Below, in pieces: positions 17,808 to 26,143 of a stretch of DNA of 64,000 nt. Numbering within the stretch: the stretch's first letter is position 1; every line of letters starts with the position of its first letter. The notes under the pieces were generated by a model, which searched no databases, was not told the DNA's origin, and saw only the letters and a program-made list of their open reading frames with translations. A program made the position numbers and the translations under genes. This stretch comes from Spongiivirga citrea (lineage in GTDB: Bacteria; Bacteroidota; Bacteroidia; Flavobacteriales; Flavobacteriaceae): contig NZ_JAABOQ010000002.1 in the NCBI RefSeq assembly GCF_010671565.1, positions 620,001-684,000 of the forward strand. Direction: 5' to 3'.

Positions 17808-18656
17808 TTATTTACGATGTAGATTTTGAAGTACTAGAAATGGGATTTTTATACGTAATCCTATCTTTTCGATGGTAGAGTTGTACAACATATTCTCTAA
17901 ATAGGAATGACGTTGGTTGACCATAACTAGCATATCTATGTTTTTATCGGTAATTGTTTGGTTAATGGTTTTTGTGATATCCTTCCCCCCCCCATGCATA
18001 AAGGAAAATTTGTTATTCTCAAAAGAACAATCTAAAAAGTCTCTATTGTCAAGTTGTCTATGGGACAAGCCTTTAAAATCAGAGATGTATAGGAAGTTAA
18101 TAGTTGCAACATAGCTCATTGCAAGCGTGCTTAATAACTTAAGTTCTCGGCGTTTATATGGCACCATATAGTCAGTAGGAAATAAGATATTTTGAGGATA
18201 TTCTTCGAGATACCCCACTGGAACGGCTAAAACGGGACATTTTACATATTTTATTACTTGTAAGGTGTTGCTACCAAAAGTGAGGTTTCTGTCATCGGTT
18301 TTTCCTTTTGTTCCCATGACGACAATATCAATATTCTCTCTGTCTACAATCTCATTTACCTCATCGACCAAACTGCCAAAACAGGATTCATACTCATACT
18401 TGTGCTTAGGGTTGGCAGAGGTCGCCATCATATCATCTACCTGTTCTTGTAAATCATTATCCACATTTTTTCGATAGGTCTCTTTAAAAGCTTCAAAGTC
18501 TTCTCGATTCATTTCTTTTGCACTCTCGTACACCTCATCTGCAAAAGCGTTCATAATGATAAATTCACTTCTATCATACTTAAACAATCGCATTGCATAT
18601 CTAATAGCGTTTGAAGATGTTTCAGAAAAATCGGTAGGAATTAGTACTTTTTTCAT
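17808..18656 (-). CDS. Universal stress protein, two UspA domains, with G9 tract
   Basis: 282 residues. Domain 1 carries GTKGKTDDRNLTFGSNT. Domain 2 includes HGGGKDI, encoded by nine consecutive G on the minus strand (C9 at 17985-17993), which is unusual in this AT-rich sequence and could slip. Neighbouring Usp proteins align here with one residue fewer (AEGQDL). It is the first gene of the three-Usp operon and has its own TGAY-N4-RTCA promoter. Confidence 0.92.
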   Translation of the reverse strand: MKKVLIPTDFSETSSNAIRYAMRLFKYDRSEFIIMNAFADEVYESAKEMNREDFEAFKETYRKNVDNDLQEQVDDMMATSANPKHKYEYESCFGSLVDEVNEIVDRENIDIVVMGTKGKTDDRNLTFGSNTLQVIKYVKCPVLAVPVGYLEEYPQNILFPTDYMVPYKRRELKLLSTLAMSYVATINFLYISDFKGLSHRQLDNRDFLDCSFENNKFSFMHGGGKDITKTINQTITDKNIDMLVMVNQRHSYLENMLYNSTIEKIGLRIKIPFLVLQNLHRK

Positions 18657-18680
18657 CTTGAGGTGATTTTATCAATACCT

Positions 18681-18723
18681 CAAAGCTAAAGTCAGACTGT
18701 CATTTTTAAAATGATATTGGTCA
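18681..18723 (-). promoter_or_regulatory. FNR/CRP-type site plus -7 box for three-usp operon
   Basis: TGATATTGGTCA (plus strand 18712-18723) with a perfect minus-strand -7 TAGCTTTG from 18688 to 18681, spacing 29.5 bp. ATG 18656 follows 24 bp later. Confidence 0.78.
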
Positions 18724-18725
18724 GC

Positions 18726-19562
18726 TTACTCATGCAGCACCAAAAATGGAACTTGTAGGTGATAACTCATTTTGGCAACTCTTGGATTAAATAAGAGTTT
18801 CTGAAAAAAGTTTAAGTTTTTAGCAACCATAGTAATCATATCTATGTTCATTGAATCGATAAAGGACTGAATTCCCTTTTCTAAGTCCGATTGATTGACT
18901 CGATGAAAACTCGCAGAAGAATTCTGTAAAAAATCTTTTAAATATGCCCTGTTTTTTTGTTGAAAAGGGGTCAACGACAATTTGGTATTTACAACCCGTA
19001 ATACCTTAAGGTTTGATTCATGCACATTCGCTATTTCCAACAAAGTATTTAGCACTTTCGCCTTATAAATAAAATCGTAATCTGTTGCAAAAGCTATGTT
19101 CACGGGAATATGAAATTTAGCAGCCTCTGGAATAATCATTACTGGGTACTTGATTTTAGTAATTACAGTGCTTGTATGTCCGCCTATAACCTTATCCTTG
19201 ACATTCGACTGGCCTTTATTGCCCATTACAATAAAATCGATATCATATTGCTTGGCTATTTTTTTAATTCCACTGACAAAACTACTTTCTAAATAGGTAA
19301 CAGTAATTTGATGCTCTTTAAGGTCAGAATGTGCTCGCATCTTCTTCTTAACTGCATCTAATTCTTTAATAACCTCATCTGCTTTTACTGCCTCGCCTGT
19401 CACATAAGAAGTTAGTGTTTCCACAACAGGCGGTAAGCCGTCTGGAATCATGATATGGCACAAAATATACGTAACAGGAATATTTTTATAAAATGCCATT
19501 GCATAGGATATCGCGTTCCAAGCATTCTCAGAAAAATCTGTTGGAACTAAAACTTTTTTCAT
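18726..19562 (-). CDS. Universal stress protein, two UspA domains
   Basis: 278 residues from ATG 19562. An upstream start at 19583 is excluded by the predicted -7 box. Domain 1 opens KKVLVPTDFSENAWNAISYA and carries GNKGQSNVKDKVIGGHT, with Gly-His in place of the usual Gly-Ser/Thr-Asn. Domain 2 is degenerate. It is transcribed from its own promoter and ends just before the next site, so it is probably monocistronic. Confidence 0.92.
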   Translation of the reverse strand: MKKVLVPTDFSENAWNAISYAMAFYKNIPVTYILCHIMIPDGLPPVVETLTSYVTGEAVKADEVIKELDAVKKKMRAHSDLKEHQITVTYLESSFVSGIKKIAKQYDIDFIVMGNKGQSNVKDKVIGGHTSTVITKIKYPVMIIPEAAKFHIPVNIAFATDYDFIYKAKVLNTLLEIANVHESNLKVLRVVNTKLSLTPFQQKNRAYLKDFLQNSSASFHRVNQSDLEKGIQSFIDSMNIDMITMVAKNLNFFQKLLFNPRVAKMSYHLQVPFLVLHE

Positions 19563-19580
19563 CTTCACTAGGTATACAAA

Positions 19581-19623
19581 CAAATGTATTATGTCATGCC
19601 GACCTAGATTATGACAAATATCA
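19581..19623 (-). promoter_or_regulatory. FNR/CRP-type site plus -7 box for usp gene
   Basis: TGACAAATATCA (plus strand 19612-19623) with a perfect minus-strand -7 TACATTTG from 19588 to 19581, spacing 29.5 bp. It lies 7 bp beyond the stop of the receiver-CRP gene. Confidence 0.8.
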
Positions 19624-19630
19624 GTAATGC

Positions 19631-20683
19631 TTATTCAATTGCCTTAAGCCCCTGTAGATTAAGTATTTTGATGTTTCTTCCTTCAATCTCGATTAGGTTA
19701 TCGCTCTTAAAACCGGAAAGTGTGCGAATTAAGCTTTCGGTCGCTATACCAGCGACACTCGCCAAATCGTATCTAGATATTTTAATGGCTTCATCTGGTT
19801 TTTTGTCAAGAATTTCGGCAAACTGAATGATCGTTTGGGCTGTTTTTTTCCGTACCGAACTATAAGCCATTTGTAGTAGCTGTTCTTTTATTTCAGCAAT
19901 ATTATCTGTTAGCACATTCAATAGTTCTAAAGACACATTATTGCTTTTTCCTAAAACCTCTTTTAAATGTTGTTTTGAAATTGATGCCAGCTGAACTTTT
20001 TCCATCGCCGAAGCAGATTCTTGGTATGGCACAGTGTCAACAAACGAAGTAAATCCTAAAAAATCATCTGCTTTATGCAATGCGGTCGTGAGTTCTTTAC
20101 CGTTTTCATCCATTTTATGGCTCTTAACAACACCTTCGAGAATTAGATAAATGTTGTTTGAATGCCCACCCTCTTGATAAATAGTTTCGCCTTTAGAAAA
20201 GTCTAGTAGGGCTCCATTGTCATCGAAAAAGTTTTTAAGCTCATTTAAGCTTCTTAAACCATCATTATCATCACTCTCTTTTTTTGAGTCATCTGCCTTC
20301 GTTTTTGATAAGATGACAGACTTCGCTAATCGGCTTTCGATAGCACTTAGCAATTCATCTTCTTCAAATGGTTTGGTCAAGTAATCATCCGCCCCGAGAT
20401 CCATGCCTTTGCGTACTTCTTTATGCTCTGTTTTAGCACTTAGAAATATAAAAGGAATATACATGGTACGTTTGTTTGCCGATACAGCTTCTAATACACC
20501 ATATCCATCTACTTCTGGCATCATGATATCACAAACAATAATATCTGGTAAGTGTTGTGAAGCCATTTCAATTCCTACTCTACCGTTTGGTGCTGTAATG
20601 ACATTATAATTGGAGAGTTCTAACAATTCTGCAGTATTCTCACGTAAAGCTAAATCGTCTTCAATAAGTAATACGGTTTTCAT
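19631..20683 (-). CDS. Response regulator with C-terminal CRP/FNR module
   Basis: 350 residues. Residues 1-120 are a receiver domain (IEDD at 7-10, phospho-acceptor Asp52 in CDIMMPEVDG, PF in YLTKPF). After a linker there is a cyclic-nucleotide-binding-like beta-roll (about 150-260, FSKGETIYQEGGHSNNIYLI), then a Crp-type winged helix (about 275-340) whose recognition helix ATESLIRTLSGF keeps the Glu and Arg that read the GA of TGA half-sites in CRP and FNR. The CRP-like module has no cysteine, so an FNR-type Fe-S cluster is ruled out. ATG 20683 is preferred over TTG 20692. It follows the histidine kinase with a 5 bp gap. It is the prime candidate for the regulator of the TGAY-N4-RTCA sites. 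Confidence 0.92.
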   Translation of the reverse strand: MKTVLLIEDDLALRENTAELLELSNYNVITAPNGRVGIEMASQHLPDIIVCDIMMPEVDGYGVLEAVSANKRTMYIPFIFLSAKTEHKEVRKGMDLGADDYLTKPFEEDELLSAIESRLAKSVILSKTKADDSKKESDDNDGLRSLNELKNFFDDNGALLDFSKGETIYQEGGHSNNIYLILEGVVKSHKMDENGKELTTALHKADDFLGFTSFVDTVPYQESASAMEKVQLASISKQHLKEVLGKSNNVSLELLNVLTDNIAEIKEQLLQMAYSSVRKKTAQTIIQFAEILDKKPDEAIKISRYDLASVAGIATESLIRTLSGFKSDNLIEIEGRNIKILNLQGLKAIE

Positions 20684-20688
20684 AATGT

Positions 20689-22197
20689 TCAATCTATAGG
20701 TGTAGGTATGGTTATTGTAAATGTAGAACCCTTATTTTGTTCGCTGGTAAATTTAATATTTCCTCCCAAATTTTCGAGGTGGCTTTTAACAATATTCAAG
20801 CCGATACCAGTTCCTTGTGAAAGCAAGGCGTTTTCAGCTCTAAAATATCTATTGAACACAAACTTCTGTTCTGCCTTTGGTATTCCAATCCCGGTATCTA
20901 CAACTTCAACTATTAGCTCATCTTTATTTAGAGAGGCATTCACTTTTACAATGGCATTTTCAGGAGAATACTTTACTGCATTGGTTACCAAATTGGTCAA
21001 GATCAATTCAAGGATCTTTTCATCAAAATCAATAACAATATCATCTATATTGTCAGGGTAAACAATTTTTTGCCCTTGCTTTAGTAGCATATTAGCATCA
21101 TAAATTACCTCATTAATCACCTTACTTAATGAAAACCTTGAGAATTTGTAATTAATCTTTCCTCTATCCAATCGTTCTATAGATAAAAAGTCATTAATGA
21201 TATTGTTCAGATATTTTACCTTGCTCTGTATAGTGTTTATATGCTTTGTTCTCTTTTCTTGTTGTTCGGTTTCAGTATATTTTCCAATTAATGTAGAAGC
21301 TGTTAAAATCCCACTTAATGGCGTCTTAAATTCATGGGACACCAGAGATAAAAATTTTGTTTTCAACTCATTTAATTCCTTTTCTGTTTGCAAGGCTTCT
21401 CGTAATTGGCCCGTACGTTCTGCAACAGTTTTCTCTAACTTATCGGTATAATTTGCTTGTTCAGTGATATCAAGTATTATGGCCACCAAGGTTTTGCGTT
21501 CATTGGCATCTGAGGGCTGCAAATGGACTTCTACCGGATAGATACTTCCATCCTTACGTTGGTGGGTAGTATTGAATGTGAGCTTAGGTAGACTACCATC
21601 TCTTAAAGGCTGAATATAGTTTCTAAATTCTTCTTCTGTATATTCTGGTTTAATATCGACCGGAGTTAACTTCTTTAGTTCGTCTAAGCTGTAGCCGATA
21701 TTATTCTGTGCGCCCCTATTTACATTAACGAATTTTAAAGTAGTTGCATCGAAAATAAAAATTTCGTTGAGTGATTCATTAAAAATGTTTGCCCAATCTC
21801 GCAATTCTTCTTCCGCCTTTTTGCGTACCGAAATATCAGTAATAAGGGCCATGACATAGTCATTGTCGTATATAGTAAAGGGATTAAGCCCTGCTTCTAC
21901 CGGAAAAGTAGTTCCGTCTTTTCTTTGGCCATATAGATCACCGCCGTGTCCCATTTTGCGCTTTCCACTTTTTCTTAAAAACCCTTTAACATGATCAGAA
22001 TGCACGTGGTGGTATTTTTGAGGAATCAGAATTTCTAAGGGCTTTCCAACCAATTCATGCTCTTCGTAATCAAATAATTCATTGGCGGAATTATTAGTAG
22101 CGACTATAACCTGTTCTTTATTTACTACGATAATTCCTTCCGAAACGGCTTCTGAAAGTATTCTGAAAACGTTGCTGGTCTTTTTGAAGATCTCCAT
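20689..22197 (-). CDS. PAS-PAS sensor histidine kinase, FixL-like PAS
   Basis: 502 residues, no TM helix, so cytoplasmic. PAS 1 spans about 8-125 and PAS 2 about 130-245, followed by a coiled-coil helix, the HisKA box FLSLVSHEFKTPLSGIL with phospho-acceptor His288, and HATPase motifs NAVKYSP, DTGIGIP and GTGIGLNI. PAS 1 contains YHHVHSDHV (His66), which lines up with the haem-ligand histidine region of FixL (Y-R-x-x-H-D). The FixL arginine of GxGREV is Gly here, so haem binding is an open question. It is followed by its likely partner regulator. The ATG lies only 4 bp after a predicted -7 box. Confidence 0.92.
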   Translation of the reverse strand: MEIFKKTSNVFRILSEAVSEGIIVVNKEQVIVATNNSANELFDYEEHELVGKPLEILIPQKYHHVHSDHVKGFLRKSGKRKMGHGGDLYGQRKDGTTFPVEAGLNPFTIYDNDYVMALITDISVRKKAEEELRDWANIFNESLNEIFIFDATTLKFVNVNRGAQNNIGYSLDELKKLTPVDIKPEYTEEEFRNYIQPLRDGSLPKLTFNTTHQRKDGSIYPVEVHLQPSDANERKTLVAIILDITEQANYTDKLEKTVAERTGQLREALQTEKELNELKTKFLSLVSHEFKTPLSGILTASTLIGKYTETEQQEKRTKHINTIQSKVKYLNNIINDFLSIERLDRGKINYKFSRFSLSKVINEVIYDANMLLKQGQKIVYPDNIDDIVIDFDEKILELILTNLVTNAVKYSPENAIVKVNASLNKDELIVEVVDTGIGIPKAEQKFVFNRYFRAENALLSQGTGIGLNIVKSHLENLGGNIKFTSEQNKGSTFTITIPTPID

Positions 22198-22201
22198 AAC
22201 A

Positions 22202-22245
22202 CAAATCTACCAAAATTCAATTTGCTTACTAGCTGATAAATGTCA
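22202..22245 (-). promoter_or_regulatory. FNR/CRP-type site plus -7 box for sensor kinase operon
   Basis: TGATAAATGTCA (22234-22245) serves two divergent promoters. On the minus strand a perfect -7 TAGATTTG runs 22209 to 22202, spacing 30.5 bp. ATG 22197 follows after 4 bp, suggesting a leaderless or nearly leaderless mRNA and possible self-activation of the sensor/regulator pair. Confidence 0.65.
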
Positions 22246-22276
22246 TTTTCTTGCAAGTATTGGCTCGTTATTTTTA
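22234..22276 (+). promoter_or_regulatory. FNR/CRP-type site plus -7 box for TerB-like operon
   Basis: The same palindrome TGATAAATGTCA (22234-22245) read rightward, with -7-like TATTTTTA at 22269-22276, spacing 29.5 bp. It places the transcript start near 22280 and supports ATG 22290 or 22293. Confidence 0.72.
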
Positions 22277-22289
22277 CATAAAACAAGTT

Positions 22290-22709
22290 ATGATGTCGAT
22301 TACAGAAAAACCAGAAATATTATTTTATCAAAACTTAGGTCAGCTGTTCTATGCCATTGCTGCTGCAGATAAGGTTGTGCGCAAAGCAGAATATGATGCA
22401 TTAAAAAAAATAGTACTCGACTATTGGAAAGATTATGAAGAAGCACAGGATGCTTATGATGAGCCTGTTGCATACCAAATGGAGATCGTTTTTGAATGGT
22501 TTGATTACGAAAGTATGGATGCCCAAGACTGTTTTGATAGTTTTAGTGAATATGCTCATGAACACCCTAGAGCCTTTTCAAAAGAAAAGCGAATACTTAT
22601 TGTAAAAACCGCCGAGGCCATAGCAAATTCTTTCGCGGGCAAAAACAAAAGCGAATTAATAATGCTAACCAAACTAAAGATGCTTTTTAGAAAGTTGAGT
22701 TCGCAATAA
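22290..22709 (+). CDS. TerB-like helical protein
   Basis: About 139 residues, from ATG 22290 (or the adjacent ATG 22293). The pattern LGQLFYAIAAADKVVRKAEYDALKKIV followed by a long helical part and KEKRILIVKTAEAIANSFAGKNKSELIMLTKLK resembles the TerB family of tellurite-resistance/stress proteins (DxxV then E, metal-binding helix bundle). The call is by pattern only. It starts the rightward operon that continues with a lipoprotein, a DUF998 protein, DeoC and DeoD. Confidence 0.6.
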   Translation: MMSITEKPEILFYQNLGQLFYAIAAADKVVRKAEYDALKKIVLDYWKDYEEAQDAYDEPVAYQMEIVFEWFDYESMDAQDCFDSFSEYAHEHPRAFSKEKRILIVKTAEAIANSFAGKNKSELIMLTKLKMLFRKLSSQ

Positions 22710-22721
22710 CAAGCTATAACA

Positions 22722-23600
22722 ATGAAGTACTTATACCTCATATTGATCCTAAGTGTATTATCATGTAAAAAGGTAACAAAGGTTGAATCGCCAGTAATTG
22801 TTGATGAGAAAGCTCCAGTAAGCACAAAAGTTCTGGTTGATTCGATTAAAACTAGCGATCAGCGAATTAAGATCAGTAAGGCAGAGGCTATCGAGCTAAA
22901 ACAGAAAATGCTTATTGAACAAAGGGATGAACGCACCGAGTTGAAGGAGTATATTATTGAAAAAAATTATTTTAAAGAAGAAGATGGTTATACCATCGAC
23001 TTCACTTATCCGCTGCTAGATGAAGACATAAAGGCTTCGAACGTAAATTTTAATAATTACATAAATGATTATTATGTTGATATCATCGGTACGGAGGCTC
23101 AAATTCTTGAAGTCAAAGATCTACTTTGTGACACAACTGGGATTAATAAGTTTAGAGAAAAACGCTTCATAGATTATAAGGTATACAATTTGAATAACCA
23201 GTTGGTTAGTATCCTATTTTACAAAGAAAATTACTATACAGGTACCCTTCATCCTACATACTCATTTGACTGTATCAACTTCGATCTTGACAAAGGCATT
23301 TTTATGTATTACGAAGATTTTTTCATGGAAGGATCTGAATCAAAATTTATTGAAATTCTCAATAACGAAATCACTGAACAAGTAATGGAAGGATCCATGT
23401 ATTATGATTGTTGGGAACTATCTTATGATGATTTCTTAGAGTACAAAGACAATTTCGTTCTTAATGAAAATTATGTCGAATACTATTTTGACGACTGTGT
23501 AATGTGTCCTTCATATACGGGTAGTTACTCAATTAAGATACCTGTGAACAATTTAATTCCAGTTTTGCGGAAATACGATTTAAACCCTTTAGTTTTATAA
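22722..23600 (+). CDS. Lipoprotein with RsiV/DUF3298-like C-terminal domain
   Basis: 292 residues with an SPII signal (lipobox VLSC, Cys about 15). The C-terminal 120 residues resemble the DUF3298/RsiV type, with YYTGTLHPTYSFDCINFDL and the acidic Tyr-rich segment before a hydrophobic strand SYSIKIPVNNL. RsiV-like domains bind lysozyme or peptidoglycan-type ligands in some bacteria. Binding here is not shown. Acidic, periplasmic or surface-exposed. It lies 12 bp after the TerB-like gene. Confidence 0.7.
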   Translation: MKYLYLILILSVLSCKKVTKVESPVIVDEKAPVSTKVLVDSIKTSDQRIKISKAEAIELKQKMLIEQRDERTELKEYIIEKNYFKEEDGYTIDFTYPLLDEDIKASNVNFNNYINDYYVDIIGTEAQILEVKDLLCDTTGINKFREKRFIDYKVYNLNNQLVSILFYKENYYTGTLHPTYSFDCINFDLDKGIFMYYEDFFMEGSESKFIEILNNEITEQVMEGSMYYDCWELSYDDFLEYKDNFVLNENYVEYYFDDCVMCPSYTGSYSIKIPVNNLIPVLRKYDLNPLVL

Positions 23601-23604
23601 AATA

Positions 23605-24216
23605 ATGCGGCTTTATGGTTCTTTTTATGCGTTTGCCTATGCATTGCTAATTGCTGTAATATGGATACTTCCTTTTTATTCTTTCGAGGGATATTCCCAT
23701 ATGGTAAATTCAATTAGTGAACTAGGTGCCCAGAATGTACCTAATGACTGGATCATAAATTTGGCTATATTTTTAATGGGTTTTGCTACATTCACTTTAG
23801 CCACAAAGGCCTATAAACTAAGAAGTGTCCAGTTAATCACTCTCTATTTTTTTAGCATTTCCTTTTTTTTAACAGGTTTCTTCCAGTTAGCAGGAAATGA
23901 AGCAAATGTTTTCCACTATAATTATACCCAAGATGCGCTTCATTCTATATGCTCAATGGTTATGGGCTTTGCATTTTGTCTGTTTTGTTTACTATTAATA
24001 TGGGCTTTAAAGCGTGACAAACATAAATTACATACAAGTATTGTCATTGTCACTATCATAGTACTATCATATCTCATTTTTGCCTTCCCAAATTTGAAAG
24101 GTTTATTTCAAAGAATCCTATTCATGCTTGCCTTTGGTTGGTTATTTTTTGCTATTATTAAATATCCGCTTCAAGAAAAAGGCAAGCATATTTTAAAAAA
24201 AAATACAGACCACTAA
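23605..24216 (+). CDS. DUF998-family membrane protein
   Basis: 203 residues with six predicted TM helices. The opening FYAFAYALLIAVIWILPFYS and the motif NSISELGAQNVPNDWIINLA (Ser-Glu-Leu-Gly-Ala) are typical of DUF998 proteins. The function is unknown. It begins 4 bp after the lipoprotein stop and is followed 16 bp later by deoC, so it belongs to the same operon. Confidence 0.8.
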   Translation: MRLYGSFYAFAYALLIAVIWILPFYSFEGYSHMVNSISELGAQNVPNDWIINLAIFLMGFATFTLATKAYKLRSVQLITLYFFSISFFLTGFFQLAGNEANVFHYNYTQDALHSICSMVMGFAFCLFCLLLIWALKRDKHKLHTSIVIVTIIVLSYLIFAFPNLKGLFQRILFMLAFGWLFFAIIKYPLQEKGKHILKKNTDH

Positions 24217-24232
24217 TTAAAAGTCGAAACGA

Positions 24233-24895
24233 ATGAAAGAAATCAATAAGTATATTGACCATACACGGCTATCTCCCACAACCAATCGAGAAGATATCTT
24301 AACCCTCTGTGATCAGGCAATGCATTATAATTTTCATTCGGTTTGTGTAAATAGCTCCTGGGTAAAAACAGCTGCTAATGCCTTAAAAGAATCTGACGTA
24401 AAAGTAGTAGCTACAGTCGGGTTCCCTTTAGGAGCGGCTTCTACAAAGGCAAAAGTTGCCGAGGCTAGCAAAGCAATTCTAGATGGGGCCGATGAAATTG
24501 ATATGGTTATGAATATTGGGCTTTTTCTATCTGAACTTACTAAAGAGACCAAACGTGATATTTCTGCCGTTAAAAACGCTATTGGAGATAAAATACTGAA
24601 AGTTATAATTGAAACCTGCTATCTAGAAGAGCACGACATAGCAATGGCATGTACCATTTGCAAATTGGCAAATGCCGATTTCATAAAAACCTCTACTGGC
24701 TTTGGAAGTCGGGGCGCTGAACTAAAAGACATTCAAATGATTAAATCTGCAATAGGAACTGATACCAAGATAAAGGCATCGGGTGGTATCGCCAACAAAG
24801 AACAGGCTGAAGCTTTTATCCGCGCTGGTGCTAATAGAATAGGAACTTCAAAAGGAGTTGAGATCGTTTTTTCAGCAAAAGAAAAGCACTTATGA
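24233..24895 (+). CDS. deoC: Deoxyribose-phosphate aldolase
   Basis: 220 residues. This is a class I aldolase that splits 2-deoxyribose 5-phosphate into glyceraldehyde 3-phosphate and acetaldehyde. It shows IDHTRL (7-12), the Schiff-base Lys in FIKTSTGFG (about 150-158), a second Lys in IKASGGI (about 182-188) and the DEIDMVMNIG block (about 84-93). The start matches the family N-terminus. It overlaps deoD by 4 bp (ATGA), so aldolase and phosphorylase are made together for nucleoside breakdown. Confidence 0.96.
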   Translation: MKEINKYIDHTRLSPTTNREDILTLCDQAMHYNFHSVCVNSSWVKTAANALKESDVKVVATVGFPLGAASTKAKVAEASKAILDGADEIDMVMNIGLFLSELTKETKRDISAVKNAIGDKILKVIIETCYLEEHDIAMACTICKLANADFIKTSTGFGSRGAELKDIQMIKSAIGTDTKIKASGGIANKEQAEAFIRAGANRIGTSKGVEIVFSAKEKHL

Positions 24896-25593
24896 GCGTA
24901 CATATAGAAGCAAAAAAAGGTGAAATAGCAGAAAGTGTTTTGCTACCAGGCGACCCTATGCGGGCCAAGTGGATTGCTGAAACATTTCTTAAAGACGCTA
25001 TGCTATATAACGATGTGCGCGGAATGCTAGGATATACAGGGACGTATAAGGGAAAGCGTATTTCTGTTCAAGGTACAGGCATGGGTATTCCATCCGCTCT
25101 TATTTACTGCCATGAACTCATTAATGACTACGGCGTAAAAAAATTAATTCGAGTAGGAAGTGCTGGTTCATATCAGCCAGATATAAAACTCAGAGATATT
25201 GTTATTGCCATGGCGGCCTCAACTACATCAGGGATAAACAATTCGCGATTTATCAATGCAGACTATTCTCCTACGGCCAATTTTGATTTATTTATGAAAG
25301 CTGCCCAATATGCCAAATCAAACAATATCAGTATTAAAGCTGGTAATGTACTATCGAGTGATGAATTTTATGAAGACAATTTTGACAGCTATAAAAAGTG
25401 GGCCGAATTTGGTGTGCTTTGTGTAGAAATGGAAGCCGCGGGACTTTATACGCTTGCTGCCAAATACAATGTACAGGCCTTGGCAATCTTAACAGTTTCA
25501 GATTCACTAGTTTCTGGAGAGCGTACTAGTGCCGATGAACGAGAAAGCACCTTTAGCACTATGGTGGACATTGCATTGAATACGCTGAATTAA
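24892..25593 (+). CDS. deoD: Purine nucleoside phosphorylase, DeoD type
   Basis: 233 residues, normal for the hexameric DeoD group. It shows LLPGDPMRAKWIAE (18-31, phosphate contact), GTGMGIPS (about 62-69), RVGSAGS (about 86-92), the EMEAAGLY block (about 178-185) and SDSLVSGE with the catalytic Asp (about 203-210). It splits (deoxy)inosine or adenosine with phosphate. It ends the TerB-like to deoD operon and is followed by a new regulated promoter. Confidence 0.96.
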   Translation: MSVHIEAKKGEIAESVLLPGDPMRAKWIAETFLKDAMLYNDVRGMLGYTGTYKGKRISVQGTGMGIPSALIYCHELINDYGVKKLIRVGSAGSYQPDIKLRDIVIAMAASTTSGINNSRFINADYSPTANFDLFMKAAQYAKSNNISIKAGNVLSSDEFYEDNFDSYKKWAEFGVLCVEMEAAGLYTLAAKYNVQALAILTVSDSLVSGERTSADERESTFSTMVDIALNTLN

Positions 25594-25604
25594 CCACAGT
25601 ACCA

Positions 25605-25647
25605 TGATGAATATCATTCTTTAATTTTTGAGGGCAAGCTACCTTTA
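25605..25647 (+). promoter_or_regulatory. FNR/CRP-type site plus -7 box for PPOX-like gene
   Basis: TGATGAATATCA at 25605-25616 with -7-like TACCTTTA at 25640-25647, spacing 29.5 bp. ATG 25664 follows after 16 bp. Confidence 0.75.
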
Positions 25648-25663
25648 ATACTCAGAAAAAGAA

Positions 25664-26122
25664 ATGATGATTAAATCGCTTGAAACCACCGAAAAACAAT
25701 TTGTACTTAGTTCAAACTACATTGGAAATTTGGGTTATATATACCATGGTCAACCCTTTGTAGTACCGATAACCTATTTCTATAACAAAGAACAAAACAA
25801 CATTATCTGTTATTCTGGTAACGGGCACAAAATAAATGCGTTAAGAAAAAACAATGCAATGGCATTATCGGTCTCGAACATAGATTCTGTTAATGATTGG
25901 AAATCAGTATTAGTACTAGGTTTTTATAAAGAACATTCAGCAAGCACAGCTAAGTCATTACTCCATGAGTTTTCATTGGGTGTAAAGGATCTTATTCTAA
26001 AAAAGGAATTTAGAGATTTAGATTTTATCAATCAGTTTTCCAGTAAGATATACGATGATGATATGCCCGTCATATTTACTATTGAGATTGATGAAATAAT
26101 TGGTAGGAAACGAAAATTTTAA
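25664..26122 (+). CDS. Pyridoxamine 5'-phosphate oxidase-like flavoprotein
   Basis: 152 residues with the split-barrel fold pattern of the PNPOx-like family: GNLGYIYHGQPFVVPITYFY, then IICYSGNGHKINALRKNNAMALSVS and NDWKSVLVLGFYKE. Such proteins bind FMN, F420 or haem. The His in GHKINALRKN is a feature of the heme/FMN-utilising subgroup. It could be a nitroimidazole- or flavin-type reductase. The substrate is unknown. A second ATG codon follows at 25667. It shares its promoter with the CDP-alcohol transferase gene. Confidence 0.8.
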   Translation: MMIKSLETTEKQFVLSSNYIGNLGYIYHGQPFVVPITYFYNKEQNNIICYSGNGHKINALRKNNAMALSVSNIDSVNDWKSVLVLGFYKEHSASTAKSLLHEFSLGVKDLILKKEFRDLDFINQFSSKIYDDDMPVIFTIEIDEIIGRKRKF

Positions 26123-26143
26123 ACAGATTATCATAGGATTAAT

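Noticed and set aside
15174-19562. Tandem Usp genes as a recent gene amplification or repeat array
   Set aside because: The five proteins are clearly diverged in sequence and no long DNA repeats are visible, so the duplications are old.
19631-20683. The CRP-like module as a direct oxygen sensor of FNR type
   Set aside because: It has no cysteine cluster, so an Fe-S centre cannot form.
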